Shown here: positions 35,377-47,300 of the stretch, one piece after another
Layout of the letters: each line of letters starts with the position of its first letter
How positions within the stretch are numbered: the first letter of the stretch is position 1
NCBI GenBank assembly: GCA_016165875.1
Contig: JABBOT010000005.1
Location: 18,459,131-18,523,130 of the forward strand
DNA: 64,000 nt
DNA from: Acanthopleura granulata
Lineage: Eukaryota > Mollusca > Polyplacophora > Chitonida > Chitonidae
Reading direction: 5' to 3'
The notes under the pieces: model-generated
Seen by the model: the letters and a program-made list of their open reading frames with translations, nothing else
What the model was told of the DNA's origin: nothing
Databases searched by the model: none
Program-made: the position numbers and the translations under genes

Positions 35377-35569
35377 GGGTCCTCGATGGCTCGGTTGGTT
35401 AGCGCACTAGCGCAGTGTAATGACCCAGAAGCCTTCCACCAATGCGGTCACCGTGAGTTCAAGTCCTGTTCGTGCTGGCTTCCTGTCCATAATGCTTGCC
35501 GCCGTCGTATGAGTGAAATATTCTTGAGTACGGCGTAAAACACCAATCAAATAAATAAATAAATAAATC
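35377..35569 (+). repeat. tRNA-derived SINE with internal deletion
   Basis: A complete tRNA-like head (GGCTCGGTTGGTTAGCGCAC, B box GAGTTCAAGTCC) joins directly to CCATAATGCTTGCCGCC. The central GGTCTGCCAGCAACC block is deleted, and the AAATAAAT tail is present. Confidence 0.88.
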
Positions 35570-36500
35570 AATCACATTCATTCCGACGAATACAATGTAA
35601 CTATGAAACGAACCCCAAGTCTGCCAAGAACGATTAAACAGAATGCCTTCCGCAATCACTGTCAATAACTGCCCCGATTCTGCACTCACGGATTAGAGAG
35701 GAGCGGAGAAGTGATGTTAATCACAAACATAGTCTTGAGGATTTTTATTTCCTCGTCATATAATTCGAAGGATATTGCAATTCCGTCCATGTGTCTGTCT
35801 CTCTGTTCGTCTTATCTTGTCAACGCAACTTCTATTGTTTTCAACGAAATTTCAGAAAAAGCTGTTCGTGACAATATGTCATATGTTGACCTTTTTTCCT
35901 TTTTATTTGGTTGAATCGATTCCATGAATTATTTTCCAACTTTCACTGTTTGGTGAAATGTCCTCCTCAGGTTCTCGGTGGATTTTCATGAAGCTTGGCA
36001 GATAGGGATAATGTGTGGATATACGAGTTATTTTTCCTACCGTTCCGTGAATTATGTTTCAAATTGCCGTTCGAAGACAAAATTCGGATTGAGACATTGT
36101 CAAGCGCAACTCCTGAAGTTTTCAATGGATTTGCATGACACTTGGCACAATATGATGTTGTGGAACAATAACTTACCGGACATCTCACCTAGTCAAATAA
36201 TCCCGCGTCCACGAGCGCTTGACCTATCCCTTATGCTGAATACCAAACCACAGAACCACTAATAGTGCCAAGTTATATTTATTTACCTTAACCTTTGGAA
36301 AGTTACAGGTAAACTTTTCCAGGTGTGACATGCCTCATACTGGTAGAAGAAGTCTCCAGTGAAATCACTGAAAGATAGCATATTACCAGAAGGGTCAATA
36401 GCAGCAGGGGAAAGAAATACCCTACCAAGCTATGTCATCTTGATCTCTGCAATACAGTAACCTTGTACTGTGGGCTTTTGTGCTATATTTTTGTGGTTAT

Positions 36501-38035
36501 AAACAGGAGCACCCTATAAATGGTGTACACTGTATATAATCTTGAATGACTGCAACAATCCATTCAGAAAAAAAAACTCAGCAGAAAACAAGAATTAAAT
36601 CATAGTATGTTTACTTCCTGTATTAAAATAGTACATAAAATTCCATATATTTACAATGTTATACTTAAAGACTACTGTACAATGATACTAAAATGGTGGA
36701 TGCCTCCAATGGTGACGTCAAAAAACACAATGCACGATTTGTATACACACAAGTATAAACCACTGCCCACAGAGCTATGGTTAACTAGTCATATAATAAA
36801 CACAAAATGTTCCTCCGTGTGTCTGTGGAAGCCATGTCACACGAACCATGTGTCCAGATTACTGTATGCAGGACTGCTACAAACTCCTACTCTCCCCCAA
36901 TCAACCCAGTCAGAGTACGCATAGAAATCTAAGATTTTATATCCCAGCAAGCTAAGCTATTTATTTTTGCAGCAAAATGTCTTGATGCAAATAGCACATT
37001 TTCTGCCATTGTCATAATCTCGGGAAATACAAACTGCTTTTCTTACATAAGACAATATATTCTGACACAAGATGTTACAATATGAAGGTGATTAAAAAAT
37101 TTTGCAAAACGGCACCACATTTGCAACCATATTTAATTGATAAAGAGATTACTTCCAGAGTTTACTTGGAAACCAAACCAGGCTATGAAGACGTGCACCC
37201 AAACCCACCTGCAGGTCTTCTCTTACCAGTTAAACACAACTGGCGCTTACACACAGTAAAGCTGTTAAACTGGCATACCAGTTTAGTCTCTGTACCTTAT
37301 AGTCTTTCCCAAAATCAGATCTATTTAAAAAAAAAAAAAAAAAAAAAATTCATGGCCAAAGAAAAAGATTCCAATGCAGGCACTTCTTGTTAATATTAAC
37401 TTTCAAAGAGTACAAATACACTTCTTTACAAAATAATTGCATTGAAAGATTCTTTAGTTGAGGGCAAATGACAAAACAGCACTATGGAAGCATTTTTTTT
37501 TTTTTTTTTGTCCTGTTGTGGTTTTGACTATTTGTAATTTGTAATCAACATTTTAATCCCTTCTTTGTTATATTGTTTATACTTATTTGTTCGTTCAGAC
37601 ATGTACAGTCCATATTGGGATTAGCTATGACAATGCTACCTGGCAACCCACATATGAACTGATACATAAGCCCTTTTCTAGACTTCCCTCTAGCAAGTAA
37701 AGTTTACAGTGAACAAACAGAAGCACAACTTTCAAGACAAGTGTTCAGAGTCCTTCTTGATGTTACCCACAGTTTGAAGACCAGAGTTCCTGGTGATGAG
37801 TGGAGAACTTCGTCTTGCTTTCTTGTTAGCTAGGCAAATGATCCCTGTGCCAACTGTATGGAAACTTGACATCAACAGCGGAACAATAGAGGGCAAAAAG
37901 AAAAAACCAACATGATGGTTGCTGTAATCACCCCAAGGTGTTTTCGCTGTTCTAGGATCCATGGGCCTAGTCAACCTACTGGTGTCCTGGAAACTCCAAG
38001 ACAGTGGACAACACGTTGTCATCAGCCTTTGCTAG
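36501..38035. other. Spacer with homopolymer runs
   Basis: Contains a poly-A run (about 37328-37349) and a poly-T run (about 37494-37509). A - strand frame at 37732-38022 with one hydrophobic stretch (VGFFFLPSIVPLLMSSF) is seen, but no family is recognised and it overlaps the acceptor-like region of the + strand frame. Confidence 0.35.
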
Positions 38036-38620
38036 GAACATTGGGCCTCTCCCAGTGCCAGCCCAAAAGAGTCAGCAAAACGAGGAGACGTTAAACCCAA
38101 CAAAAAAGGCAAAGAAAAATCACCTTCCAATCCCCGTCGTCATCAAAAACGGAAGAAGGCTTTCAGCGTGAAGAAGAAAAGACATTCTCCACCTGTAGTA
38201 AGCAGTATTACAGAGACCATCTTTCCCCAGTCAAATGGTCGTCCTAAGCCAGGTGTAAAGCTTACAGACACAGGCCACCAGACTGAGATTTATGCTGACA
38301 CACTGCTGTTGCAAAATATTGTCTGTGAACTCCAGGAGAAGTTAACTGTGATGCAAACTACAAACAGCATCCAGGAGCTAAGACAAGCCCAAGACCAGAA
38401 AACTGAAGCTGGATCTGCTGACACAACTTTGCCATTCCAACAATGCAAAGATCGATTCCAAGGGAATGATATCAGAGAGGAACTTGCCAAACTTACTGGA
38501 GCTATAGAAATTTGGCCAGGCTCACAAAACAGTGAAAATTTTGCAGCTTTAACTGGACGAGGTCAATGTGCATCTCAGCAGAAACCTAAACATTCAAAAC
38601 ATTCTAAAAATTCAATATAG
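38036..38620 (+). CDS. Unrecognised open reading frame, lysine-rich then coiled-coil-like (about 194 codons)
   Basis: An open frame runs from just after a TAG at 38033 to a stop at 38618-38620. The first third is basic and Ser/Pro-rich (KGKEKSPSN, RRHQKRKKAFSVKKKR). The middle resembles a short coiled coil (LLLQNIVCELQEKLTVMQ) and the end is Lys/His/Ser-rich. No in-frame ATG lies near its 5' end, so it would have to be an exon or a decayed retrocopy. An acceptor-like CCTTTGCTAG ends right at the frame's start. No protein family was recognised. Seen: a long frame with protein-like composition in otherwise non-coding DNA. Inferred: exon or pseudogene fragment. A SINE follows 45 nt downstream. 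Confidence 0.35.
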   Translation, partial: EHWASPSASPKESAKRGDVKPNKKGKEKSPSNPRRHQKRKKAFSVKKKRHSPPVVSSITETIFPQSNGRPKPGVKLTDTGHQTEIYADTLLLQNIVCELQEKLTVMQTTNSIQELRQAQDQKTEAGSADTTLPFQQCKDRFQGNDIREELAKLTGAIEIWPGSQNSENFAALTGRGQCASQQKPKHSKHSKNSI

Positions 38621-38664
38621 TTCAAAAAGTTCCCACAGCGTTGAGGGCAACGCTTAGTCAGTGT

Positions 38665-38853
38665 GGGAGGGCCTCCGTGGCTCAGGCGGTTACTGCAGTG
38701 CAATGACCCGAAGCCTTCCACCAATCCGGTCACTGTGAGTTCAAATCCAGCTTATGCTGGCTTTCTCTTCTGCTGTATGTGGGAAGGTCTGCAAGCAACC
38801 TGCTGATGGTCGTGGGTTTCCCCCTGGCTGTGCTCGGTTTCCTCCCACCATAA
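38665..38853 (+). repeat. tRNA-derived SINE, 3'-truncated
   Basis: Head GGGAGGGCCTCCGTGGCTC and body are present up to CCTCCCACCATA. The usual 3' end is absent and is replaced by a 38-bp tandem duplication. Confidence 0.88.
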
Positions 38854-38929
38854 ATAGTCGGTGCGGGGGCTTATATGACCAGGTGTCCAGCATAGTCGGT
38901 GCAGGGGCTTATATGACCAGGTGTCCAGC
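38854..38929 (+). repeat. 38-bp tandem duplication (two units)
   Basis: Two adjacent units (38854-38891, 38892-38929) starting ATAGTCGGTGC and ending GGTGTCCAGC differ at one base. They abut the truncated SINE. Confidence 0.9.
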
Positions 38930-41900
38930 ACTGGTCACTATCTGTTATGTTTTCTTACATGTGTCCTTAGAATAAACCTATGTATATTAAAGTTACCTAC
39001 ATCAATATTAATCCTCCAACCGGTATTTTAATCCCTTCTTTCTTATATTTTTCACAGTTGTTATTCCTTTGTTCAAACAATTGTCTTGATCTCTCTCCTC
39101 AATTGAATTAAGAGATTCAAAAGAAGCATAAATATTTGCATGAAGACTGAGAACACTCTAAAACAAGTGTGTCACACTTACATGTGTGAATCCACACAGC
39201 CGTTTCCATACTAATTTCATGTGACTGCACAAAGGTGCCTCGCTATGAAGAACTACACGTAGTAACACAAGATAGTAATAGACAATAGACTAAAAGTTTC
39301 TGCCAGCCTCAACAATAAAAACAAGAAAAAACCAGCAAAGATGGCAGACATCAGTACACATAAACAAGAATTAATCTGCTGTTACATCTTGTACGTAAAA
39401 TTTCCCACAAAATTTGTGTACAAACAGGTGTGATTGACTTCTTCCTCAGCAGGTGAACATAGCAAAGATAAATTACTCAATCATCCATAGGAAATTGCAA
39501 CAACTGAGCAATTATCAAAGAATCACTCACGTGAAGTAAAATACATCCAAATGTTTAGTTTTGGCAACACAAGTTTGGACAGACATTCAAACCAGGCACC
39601 AGAAGAAATTGGAGCAACCTAATGCAGTTTCCTCAAATGAGGTTTAGGGATAAATAATTAATTTGATTAACTCAACTGAGGAATCTCCATACCTGAGCAG
39701 CAGATGTTAAAGCATCCCTAAATGCCCAAACAGGAGAAGTAGAAAAATTATTACTTAAAGTTTGGTATATATTTATTTCATTGATGTTTAACACCATGCT
39801 TAGGAATTCGGGTATAGCATTGGTCACAGTGATAATCATACTTATAAAACTTCAAACTTCACTGAAATTGCAATCTTATTAAAATACCAACTGCAGTGTA
39901 TCACCACCCACAGGTATTTACCTAGAGCATCAAATTCATCCTAGGGTTTATTAATTAAATTATGATACAAAGTAGAGGGACTTCTTAAATAAGCATAATA
40001 AAACACACTCACAGATGTGAGGTGAGGTCTAATTAGAAGATGAACAGAGTATGATCATTCTAATAATATTGCAGGTTGAATCCACTAGTTAGCCAGAAGT
40101 TGCATGTTATACTTACCCACTTGTTCAACCTTAGTACATGTATTTTATCAATAGCTAGTGTATGTAAGAGAAAAAATTCTCCAAATAGCACTGAACACTG
40201 AAGACATCCTCTTTCCTAATTGCAAAAAAAATTCACAAAACATACTCAAACCTCCTCACGGTTGACGATACAACAGCTTACCTATGGTACATTCCTAAAT
40301 ATCTTCTTGTAACATCCACGAGGGTTTCTTAATTATTTGACACACGGGTGTTAAAAATCATGAAGTGTCCAGATGTTACGCTAATGCCATAGAATTTGAC
40401 AATTTATAACAAAATGTTTTCTTCAAATGAAAAAAATATACACAGCATTATAAGTACATCTGAAAGTGCATGTGACACAACCAATTATGACTGATCCTTC
40501 TCTGAATCACATAAAATTTCCTCCATGAATAAACTGGGCCATTTTTCCAGCTTCTGAAAGTTCCACTGAATTTTAGAAAGATTTTCTTAGGTTGGTTTTG
40601 AAGGAAGGGTGATATCCTACTGGAAAAATGTAATGGGTTTCAGTACCAAACATTATATTTTTTTGACAGTAATGTCCTTCCCAAACTGCACTTTTTGGTG
40701 TGAAATTTCAGGATATTTAATTAACGTATTGATAGATGCACAGATGTTCAGGTTTAAATAGCAATTTTTTTTCATTTTGCTATTTTTGGGGTACAAATGT
40801 CTTTAAAATCCACCTTAATATACAAGTAGGCTGTGGTCAGGATACACGTGCCTACATCATTTAGCCATCTGATTCATCACCACTGGTGTCTAAACTAGAT
40901 TGTTAAACTGACTGCAATACAAACATGCTTTGTACAATACTGGGGAGATTTAGTTGCACACACACTGTAAACTGTTACCTGAGGGGGCTGCAAAACCAGG
41001 GTTTGGGTGCTGGCAAGGGTATTTTTGCCCCCCCCCCCCCCATTAATTAACTTCAAACATATACAAAAAATAGACAGCCAGTTGGATAAAACAATGTTAA
41101 ATCCAGTTTACTGGTAATATTGGCTTTGGAATATGTCCGTCTACATAATGTGCATGTATTGTGACTTAGTAGCCTTTGTATGCAATGCACTGTTATAACT
41201 TTTTCATCTTAATACCCAGAAAATGCATCTCAGGTCATTAGGTGTGTAAGAGCCTCTGGTGCATGGGGCCACCCTTGGGCAACAGCCTTTTGTGATGGGA
41301 TATCATACCATCACCCCTCCCCACCTCTGATTCCTAATGCTGAAAAGGTTCTGCCGTGGCTATCTGATAGAATTACAGAAGTAGAAAATCAAAGGGAAAT
41401 GCTTATATTAACTGAAGCTTACAGCACTCCGTAAAGAAAACTAAGTATCACGCCTGATGTGAATGCCAACTGCTACACTTAGGCCAGTTAAGTTTATAAA
41501 AATACTCTCTGAAATTGTTTGCACGACGTCGAGAGCTGTGTAAAAATTTTTACAGCATAGTAGATTTTACTCAATTTTATGTTAACTTATATCTACTTGC
41601 ATAAAGCCATAAAAATCTACTTGGTACATGTGCAAAAGAACTTTTCTGCTTTGTAGAGCTGTGACCTATTGTGGGGAACATGAGAGAGCCTACAGGCCCC
41701 CTTCAATCAAGCAAAAAAAATAAAAAATTCCCAAGAAAAGGAAATTCCCACTGATATAAATATATCAGACACACTGAAATTCCCTGTAGGCAAAACATTA
41801 TGACCAGGCCAGAAAGACTGCATCCAAAAGGAGACAAAGTGCTATCCCATGTTACCCTAGTACAGGCAGGGAGTACATGTATGTGTAAAATCAGTTCACA

Positions 41901-43018
41901 AACATGACGACGACTATGAGTTTGGAGAATCCAGGTACATATATATATATATACAATCTGGCACCTAGACGTTTGTGAATATATATAATATACACATATA
42001 TGTATATAGACAGTCTTCAAGCAGGATTTGCACAAGTGTGTAATGAGAATACAAGAAAATGATCAAGAGAGATGTCTGCAGTGCGTTACACATATCTACA
42101 TGGTACCAGGCTCTTGGGATATATCCCTCACATTGCTCAGGTTGCTAAATTACAAACCTCACTCCATAAATTGCACTTTAGATTTCACAACAAAACCGAT
42201 TTCCATCAGTTTCCTTGCATACCTGATATTTGTGTATTTGGCAACACAACAAATTCTTTGAACAGTCACAATATTAAATTGGAGATTTGATCCATCTGAC
42301 TTTTGTTTGCAGTCAACCTTTTGACAAATCACGTTCATTCCTATTTATTTCAGCACTTCCCAGAAACTTGTTCGCTTTTTTCATATTTTTCACACACACA
42401 TCCATTTCAGAACACTGACAGAATGTCCTAATTCAATAGTTGAAACCAAAAGATGGCAGAGATTTCCTGCACGAATTTGTTCCCAGGGTCTTTCTTCTCT
42501 TACACTTGGTTTTACATGATGATGTCCCCTTTCTGCACACAGATCATTGAAGAGTGTTTGACTGGCCAATTACAATGCAAAGGCAGGGTTTTTAGGTGGT
42601 CAAGAGCAAATGACACGTACATCTAGCCCCTGCCTTGCCTACTTTGGGCAAAAATTATGAGTCTAAGAATTCACCATCACCTGACATTTTCAAACATTTC
42701 TTTCATACCGTCACATGCATAAACCATTTACACCAATACAACAGTGATATATCTGATTCTTATTCGCACTAGTACACAAACCTATTACCAGCCATTCTGT
42801 CATTATACCCTAACAGCCTGGCCCAATATTCCTACACATGTAGAGGAAATGTACTATGTCCGTATATCTGTCTGTATGTACACTATGGCAGGATAAATGA
42901 ATCTAGACATGTGTACAAACACAGGTATTAGTACTGCCTCCTAATTGACCACAGTGGTCAGACTTGAATACAACACACACACACACATTATTATGATGCA
43001 GATCCAGCACGGCTGCCA
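38930..43018. other. Non-coding stretch downstream of MAU2
   Basis: No exon was recognised on either strand. It contains one copy of the unnamed dispersed repeat, a 14-base C run (41028-41041) and TA-rich runs near 41938-41953. Some of it may be MAU2 3' UTR; an AATAAA on the - strand is at 42344-42349. Confidence 0.4.
40545..40730 (+). repeat. Unnamed ~200-bp dispersed repeat, copy 3
   Basis: Blocks TTCTGAAAGTTCCACTGAAT, GATATCCTACTGGAAAAATG, TTTTTTGACAGTAATG and GGTGTGAAATTTCAGG match the other copies in order. Confidence 0.72.
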
Positions 43019-43523
43019 CTATGGGCTTCATCAGACAGTCAGCCACATCAGACTGTGGGCTTCATTAGACACTTAGCCACATCAGACTGTTTTCCATGTC
43101 GAACTGTTGGCCGCATCAGAACAGGCTTCATTACAGAGTTAGCCACATCAGACTGTAGGTTGCCTCAGACTGTAGGCATCATTAGACAGTTAGCCATATC
43201 AGCCTGTTCGCCATGTCAAACTGTTCGTCACATCAGACTGTAGGCTGCATCAAACTGTAGGCTTCATTAGACAGTTAGCCATATCAGACGGTTCGCCATG
43301 CCAAACTGTTGGCTGCATCAGATTGTAGGCTTCATTTGACAGTCAGCCGCATCAAACTGTTTGCTGCATCAGACAGTTGGTTATTTCTGATGACTGGGGC
43401 TAGACAGTCAGCCACATCAGACTGTAGGCTGCCTAAGACTGCTGGCCATGTCAAACTGTTGGCTGCACTTGACTGTTAGACTTTACAACTGTGCTTTTGG
43501 CAGCAGACAGCTGGCCACATCAC
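43019..43523 (+). repeat. Minisatellite, 17-20-bp unit containing CAGACTGT
   Basis: About 25 diverged units of the type CATCAGACTGTAGGCTG, alternating with CATCAAACTGTTGGC and CATTAGACAGTTAGCCA. Located about 730 bp downstream of the MAU2 stop codon. Confidence 0.9.
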
Positions 43524-44252
43524 TGTCGGTCTTGGCACAGTCACTTTATGGATCAGATCAGCTGCGTACGTTCAAAATATATATTTCATGGTTCAGTGGT
43601 CGCCACAGAGGGGGTCTGTCACCTAACCGTCTGTCTTCAAGACGTGAGAAGCATGTCACTCCTTCTTAGTCTTACACCCATGGTTCCACAATGACACGCA
43701 GCCTGTTCACAGCCAAACGCCTGTCACACGTCACTTCATCGTTGACGGAGTTTGTTCCTACGTGGTCAACGGAGAGCACAAGCCATCTGGAACATCTGTG
43801 AACAGTTTTCCCTCATCACTGTGGTCAGCCACCTGACCTGCCTTCATTAGCCTGCAACAAGCTTGATGTACAAATACACTGACCACTGGCCCTTAGAGCT
43901 GACTCCTGTCATCATATCTGTTCACCATTTCGTCCACGCTCTGTGTCTCTGGCCAAATGAAGCTGATTAAACATGCGAAAAAAAAAACCTCACGAAAAGC
44001 CTTCCAACAACCAGCATCAGTGAAGGTCTTTGCTGCCAAGCTGGTTTTGTCAGGCAAGAAGACTGGAAGGGCTTTTAGTAAATGGCAGACACAACCACAC
44101 GACATGCACAAAGGAAGCTGCCAACAACTGTTCTGACTGGACAACTCAGGGAGCCAATACGGCATGTTACCAGAAAGCTTCTCTGTAGTTTGACCAGCTT
44201 GTTCTGTTCAGCACTGAGGTGTACACACACACCTAACAGGTGGGTCAGTCCA
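43524..44252 (-). other. Probable MAU2 3' UTR (proximal part)
   Basis: Directly follows the MAU2 stop codon on the - strand. No coding signal was seen, and no AATAAA was found before the CAGACTGT minisatellite, so the transcript may extend through that array. Confidence 0.4.
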
Positions 44253-44318
44253 TCAGAGCATTGCACTGGTGCCAACAGCAGAACTGTTCAGGTGAAATGG
44301 ACATGGGCCTTCCGTCCA
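44253..44318 (-). CDS. MAU2: MAU2 last coding exon
   Basis: A 21-codon exon plus stop: [20 protein letters not shown] then L and TGA at 44253-44255. It matches the WTDGP start of the vertebrate MAU2 C-terminal tail in position and phase. The acceptor is TTTTCACAG. Confidence 0.88.
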   Translation of the reverse strand, partial: WTEGPCPFHLNSSAVGTSAML

Positions 44319-47300
44319 CTGTGAAAAGGTAAGCGACAGATAACTGTGAGTAAAGTGTGGGCCTCATACATTCTGAATTTATATTCTAAATACTAGCTTC
44401 GTTTCATGCTGGATTATTTATCTGAGTGGTATTTAATTACTTTTTTATTTATTTGATTGTTGTTTAATGTCATAATTAAGATTTTTTAACTTGTACAATG
44501 GTGAGTGAGGAAACAGCAGTCCAAGGTTAGCTATCACCCTGAACCTTGAAAGATAACCAGCTTAACCATGGCCTGCTCCGAAATGTGCCAAATGAATACT
44601 TCACACTTTATATTCCAAACTCAGTGATACAGACTTTATTTTATGGTGATATATTTAGTCATTGGATCACTTTTTTAAAACAAAATTAAAAATTATGTCA
44701 ATCATTTTCATAATTGATATGAACGCTGACTCAAGTAGCACTGCGAAATCCATGCTGATTCTTCTACCTTTTCAACAACTGCTGAAAGCAATATTTCAGT
44801 ATTTTATTGGAGAAGTGTAGGGTGTAGAGAAATAATTCTCACAGTTTTATGAAGTTTATACCTGTGGTGACACGAACAAATCATTTTTGGCTTCATTCTT
44901 ACACTAACTTTATGCATAAATTACCCTTTAAAAACTGTTTTAATGACTGAAAAGGTTAAAGATTTACAGCACATGCCTTCACTGGCAGCACATCAAAAGT
45001 TTCCTAATTTAATTTTAACTCTGTAAATGGTGCAAAAATCAAACTTCACCTGACTTCGAATGGATGATTATGGCTCTAAACATCAGAAACACGACAGACA
45101 TAGATAAAAATAAACCGTTTTACCTGAATGAGATTGTGTTCTGACATTTGTGATGACTGAAAGTGATCATTCAGAAGTGACTGTGAGAAATTGTTGTGTA
45201 TTCTGTACTCTTCTGCTTCGTGCACTGGATCTCCACACAGACGGTATAAATCTGTTAAACAGAAATGCACAATGTCATGCACAGGCTGGCCCTGAAATAC
45301 AGTTTGATTGATTCAATGAGTGATTCATTCATTCACCTATACTCAAACTACAATGTACTCATTTCAAGACCAGCCTGGAATCACTTAGAGCTTTTCCAGT
45401 AGTGTGACAGTTTATGAAAGGGTTGTTAGCAATTGGGGAATTACATGCGCCTGTACAAAAGTAGGCAGGATTTAAAGTTCTCCCCTTGGAGTCTGTCTGC
45501 ATTTTCAATACAGGCTCTCTACGTATTTCATTGGTTGGGTAGAGTGAAGGCCTTTATCCACCCCTATGCAGGGTATAGGCACTGGCAACTGTGTATCGTA
45601 CAAATTTCCATGAGTCAAAGTGGAAGAGTGTCTTTATTACTTATTCACAACAAACACCTCACATGGGCTTCGCAGAAAGCCCATCATGAAAACAAAGAAA
45701 TCTGCAGTCTTTCAACCTTTTCCTGTGGCAAGTGCACTTTACCAAAAAGGATTAGGCCCGAGTTTAAATCTTGTTACCAGTTGACCATGTTGGACAACTC
45801 CCTTTGGACAGCCTGTCTAGGCCACAGGTGCACTGACAAATGCCTTACCTTTTAACAGTGATGAGGCCCACAACTGGACATGAACATCAGGTATCTTGGC
45901 TGCTAACTGCATGGCCGGTGTCACCATGTTCATAGCTTCCTGTATACATTCACAACAGCAACAACATTACTCACACTGAAGTGGACTTTGAAATGAGGTC
46001 GCTAAATGGGAACATATTCCACCATCCAGAAAAGCTGCCATCAGTACACACATATATGTATCTACAGCACAATATACACCATACCCTTTAGCTCTATCGA
46101 GACAAATGAAAAGTGAAATTTTTTTTTCAGAAAAGAAAAGAGGAGTAGAGCCTGTCCCCGTATGTTAATGTACAGACTGGCTGTGATGGTGTGACCAGTA
46201 CTCTGACAATATCTGCAGTGTGTTGGCATAACAGTAGTTACACTGGGTGGCTAGTACTTTGACTCTGCAGCCAGTACCGTGATGGTGTGGTCAAGACTTA
46301 CCCGACTGTTCCCTAATGAGAGAAAGATGTGACCCAAGAGAACCAGGGAACAAGAGGTTAACCTATTCAAATCCTCCTCATTGGCCATTTTTAATGTTTC
46401 CTTGAGAAAACGTCTACAAAAGAACAAGTAGAGCTGGGTGAGGTTGAATTCAGGAACTGAAGTATTAGTACCTGACCTGACACTTTACAGCTGAACAACA
46501 TACTTATTAAATCAATGTGTTGAAGCATCCACCATATTAATTTGCCTTTTTTGAATAGTTTGCTTCATTTACTGAAGACAGATGCGATTGGAATGAAATT
46601 CAACACAAAAGGAGAGAATATGGAGAATTACCAAAAGAATTATCTACACTGCCAGCAACAAAAGACATGTGTAGGGTACATGTATATTCTATCAGAATAC
46701 GGTATACAACAAAAGTGCCCAACCCCCATCTTCATCAGATGATCATCTCATATGAACAGATAGACAGGATGATATACTTCGTATCAGCACTTTTATATAA
46801 CGATCAAAGCATTTCACTGAATCATGGATATGGACAAAAAAATCAAAACAGAACAGAAACAGAATATAAAAGTGCTTACTTTGCCTCATTATATCTGGCC
46901 TGGAAGAAAGCCTGCAGTCCATGGACATAGTACGCAGAGGCCTTCATACTGTGGGACCTGAAAACATGAGTGACTATGCCAAATGAGAGGGTCTCCGATA
47001 TGTCTCAGATGTTAGGCCTTCCTTAAAAATGTGTTGGTTGGGCATAACACAACCAACCCTTCAAAAGGGCCTACTCAAAATGTTTAATCTTTTTTGATAG
47101 AAGTCTTTTTTGTTCCATAATTTTTCCATACCATATTATCAAGATTAGAAAACTGACTTCATAGAAATATGATAACTGCAAATGAATAGCTGTGTGCACA
47201 ATGAAAACAACTTTAATCTTACATACAAAAGTGTAGATTCAGTCGAGTTTATGTGACAGGTAAAAATGACACGAGTGCTTGGAGACAGTATGGGTGACCT

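Larger units (their letters stand above)
29506..36500. other. GATAD2-MAU2 spacer, repeat-rich
   Basis: Apart from the listed SINE copies and the 410-bp duplication no feature is supported. Frames are short, and base composition is AT-rich with scattered CpG-containing patches. Confidence 0.5.

Noticed and set aside
37732..38022. 96-codon - strand frame with a hydrophobic stretch, considered as a small membrane protein
   Set aside because: No family match recognised, weak start context, and it overlaps a competing + strand frame; left as unresolved.
41028..41041. Run of 14 C, considered as a sequencing gap or G-quadruplex element
   Set aside because: A single homopolymer with no additional G/C tracts nearby; nothing further can be supported.
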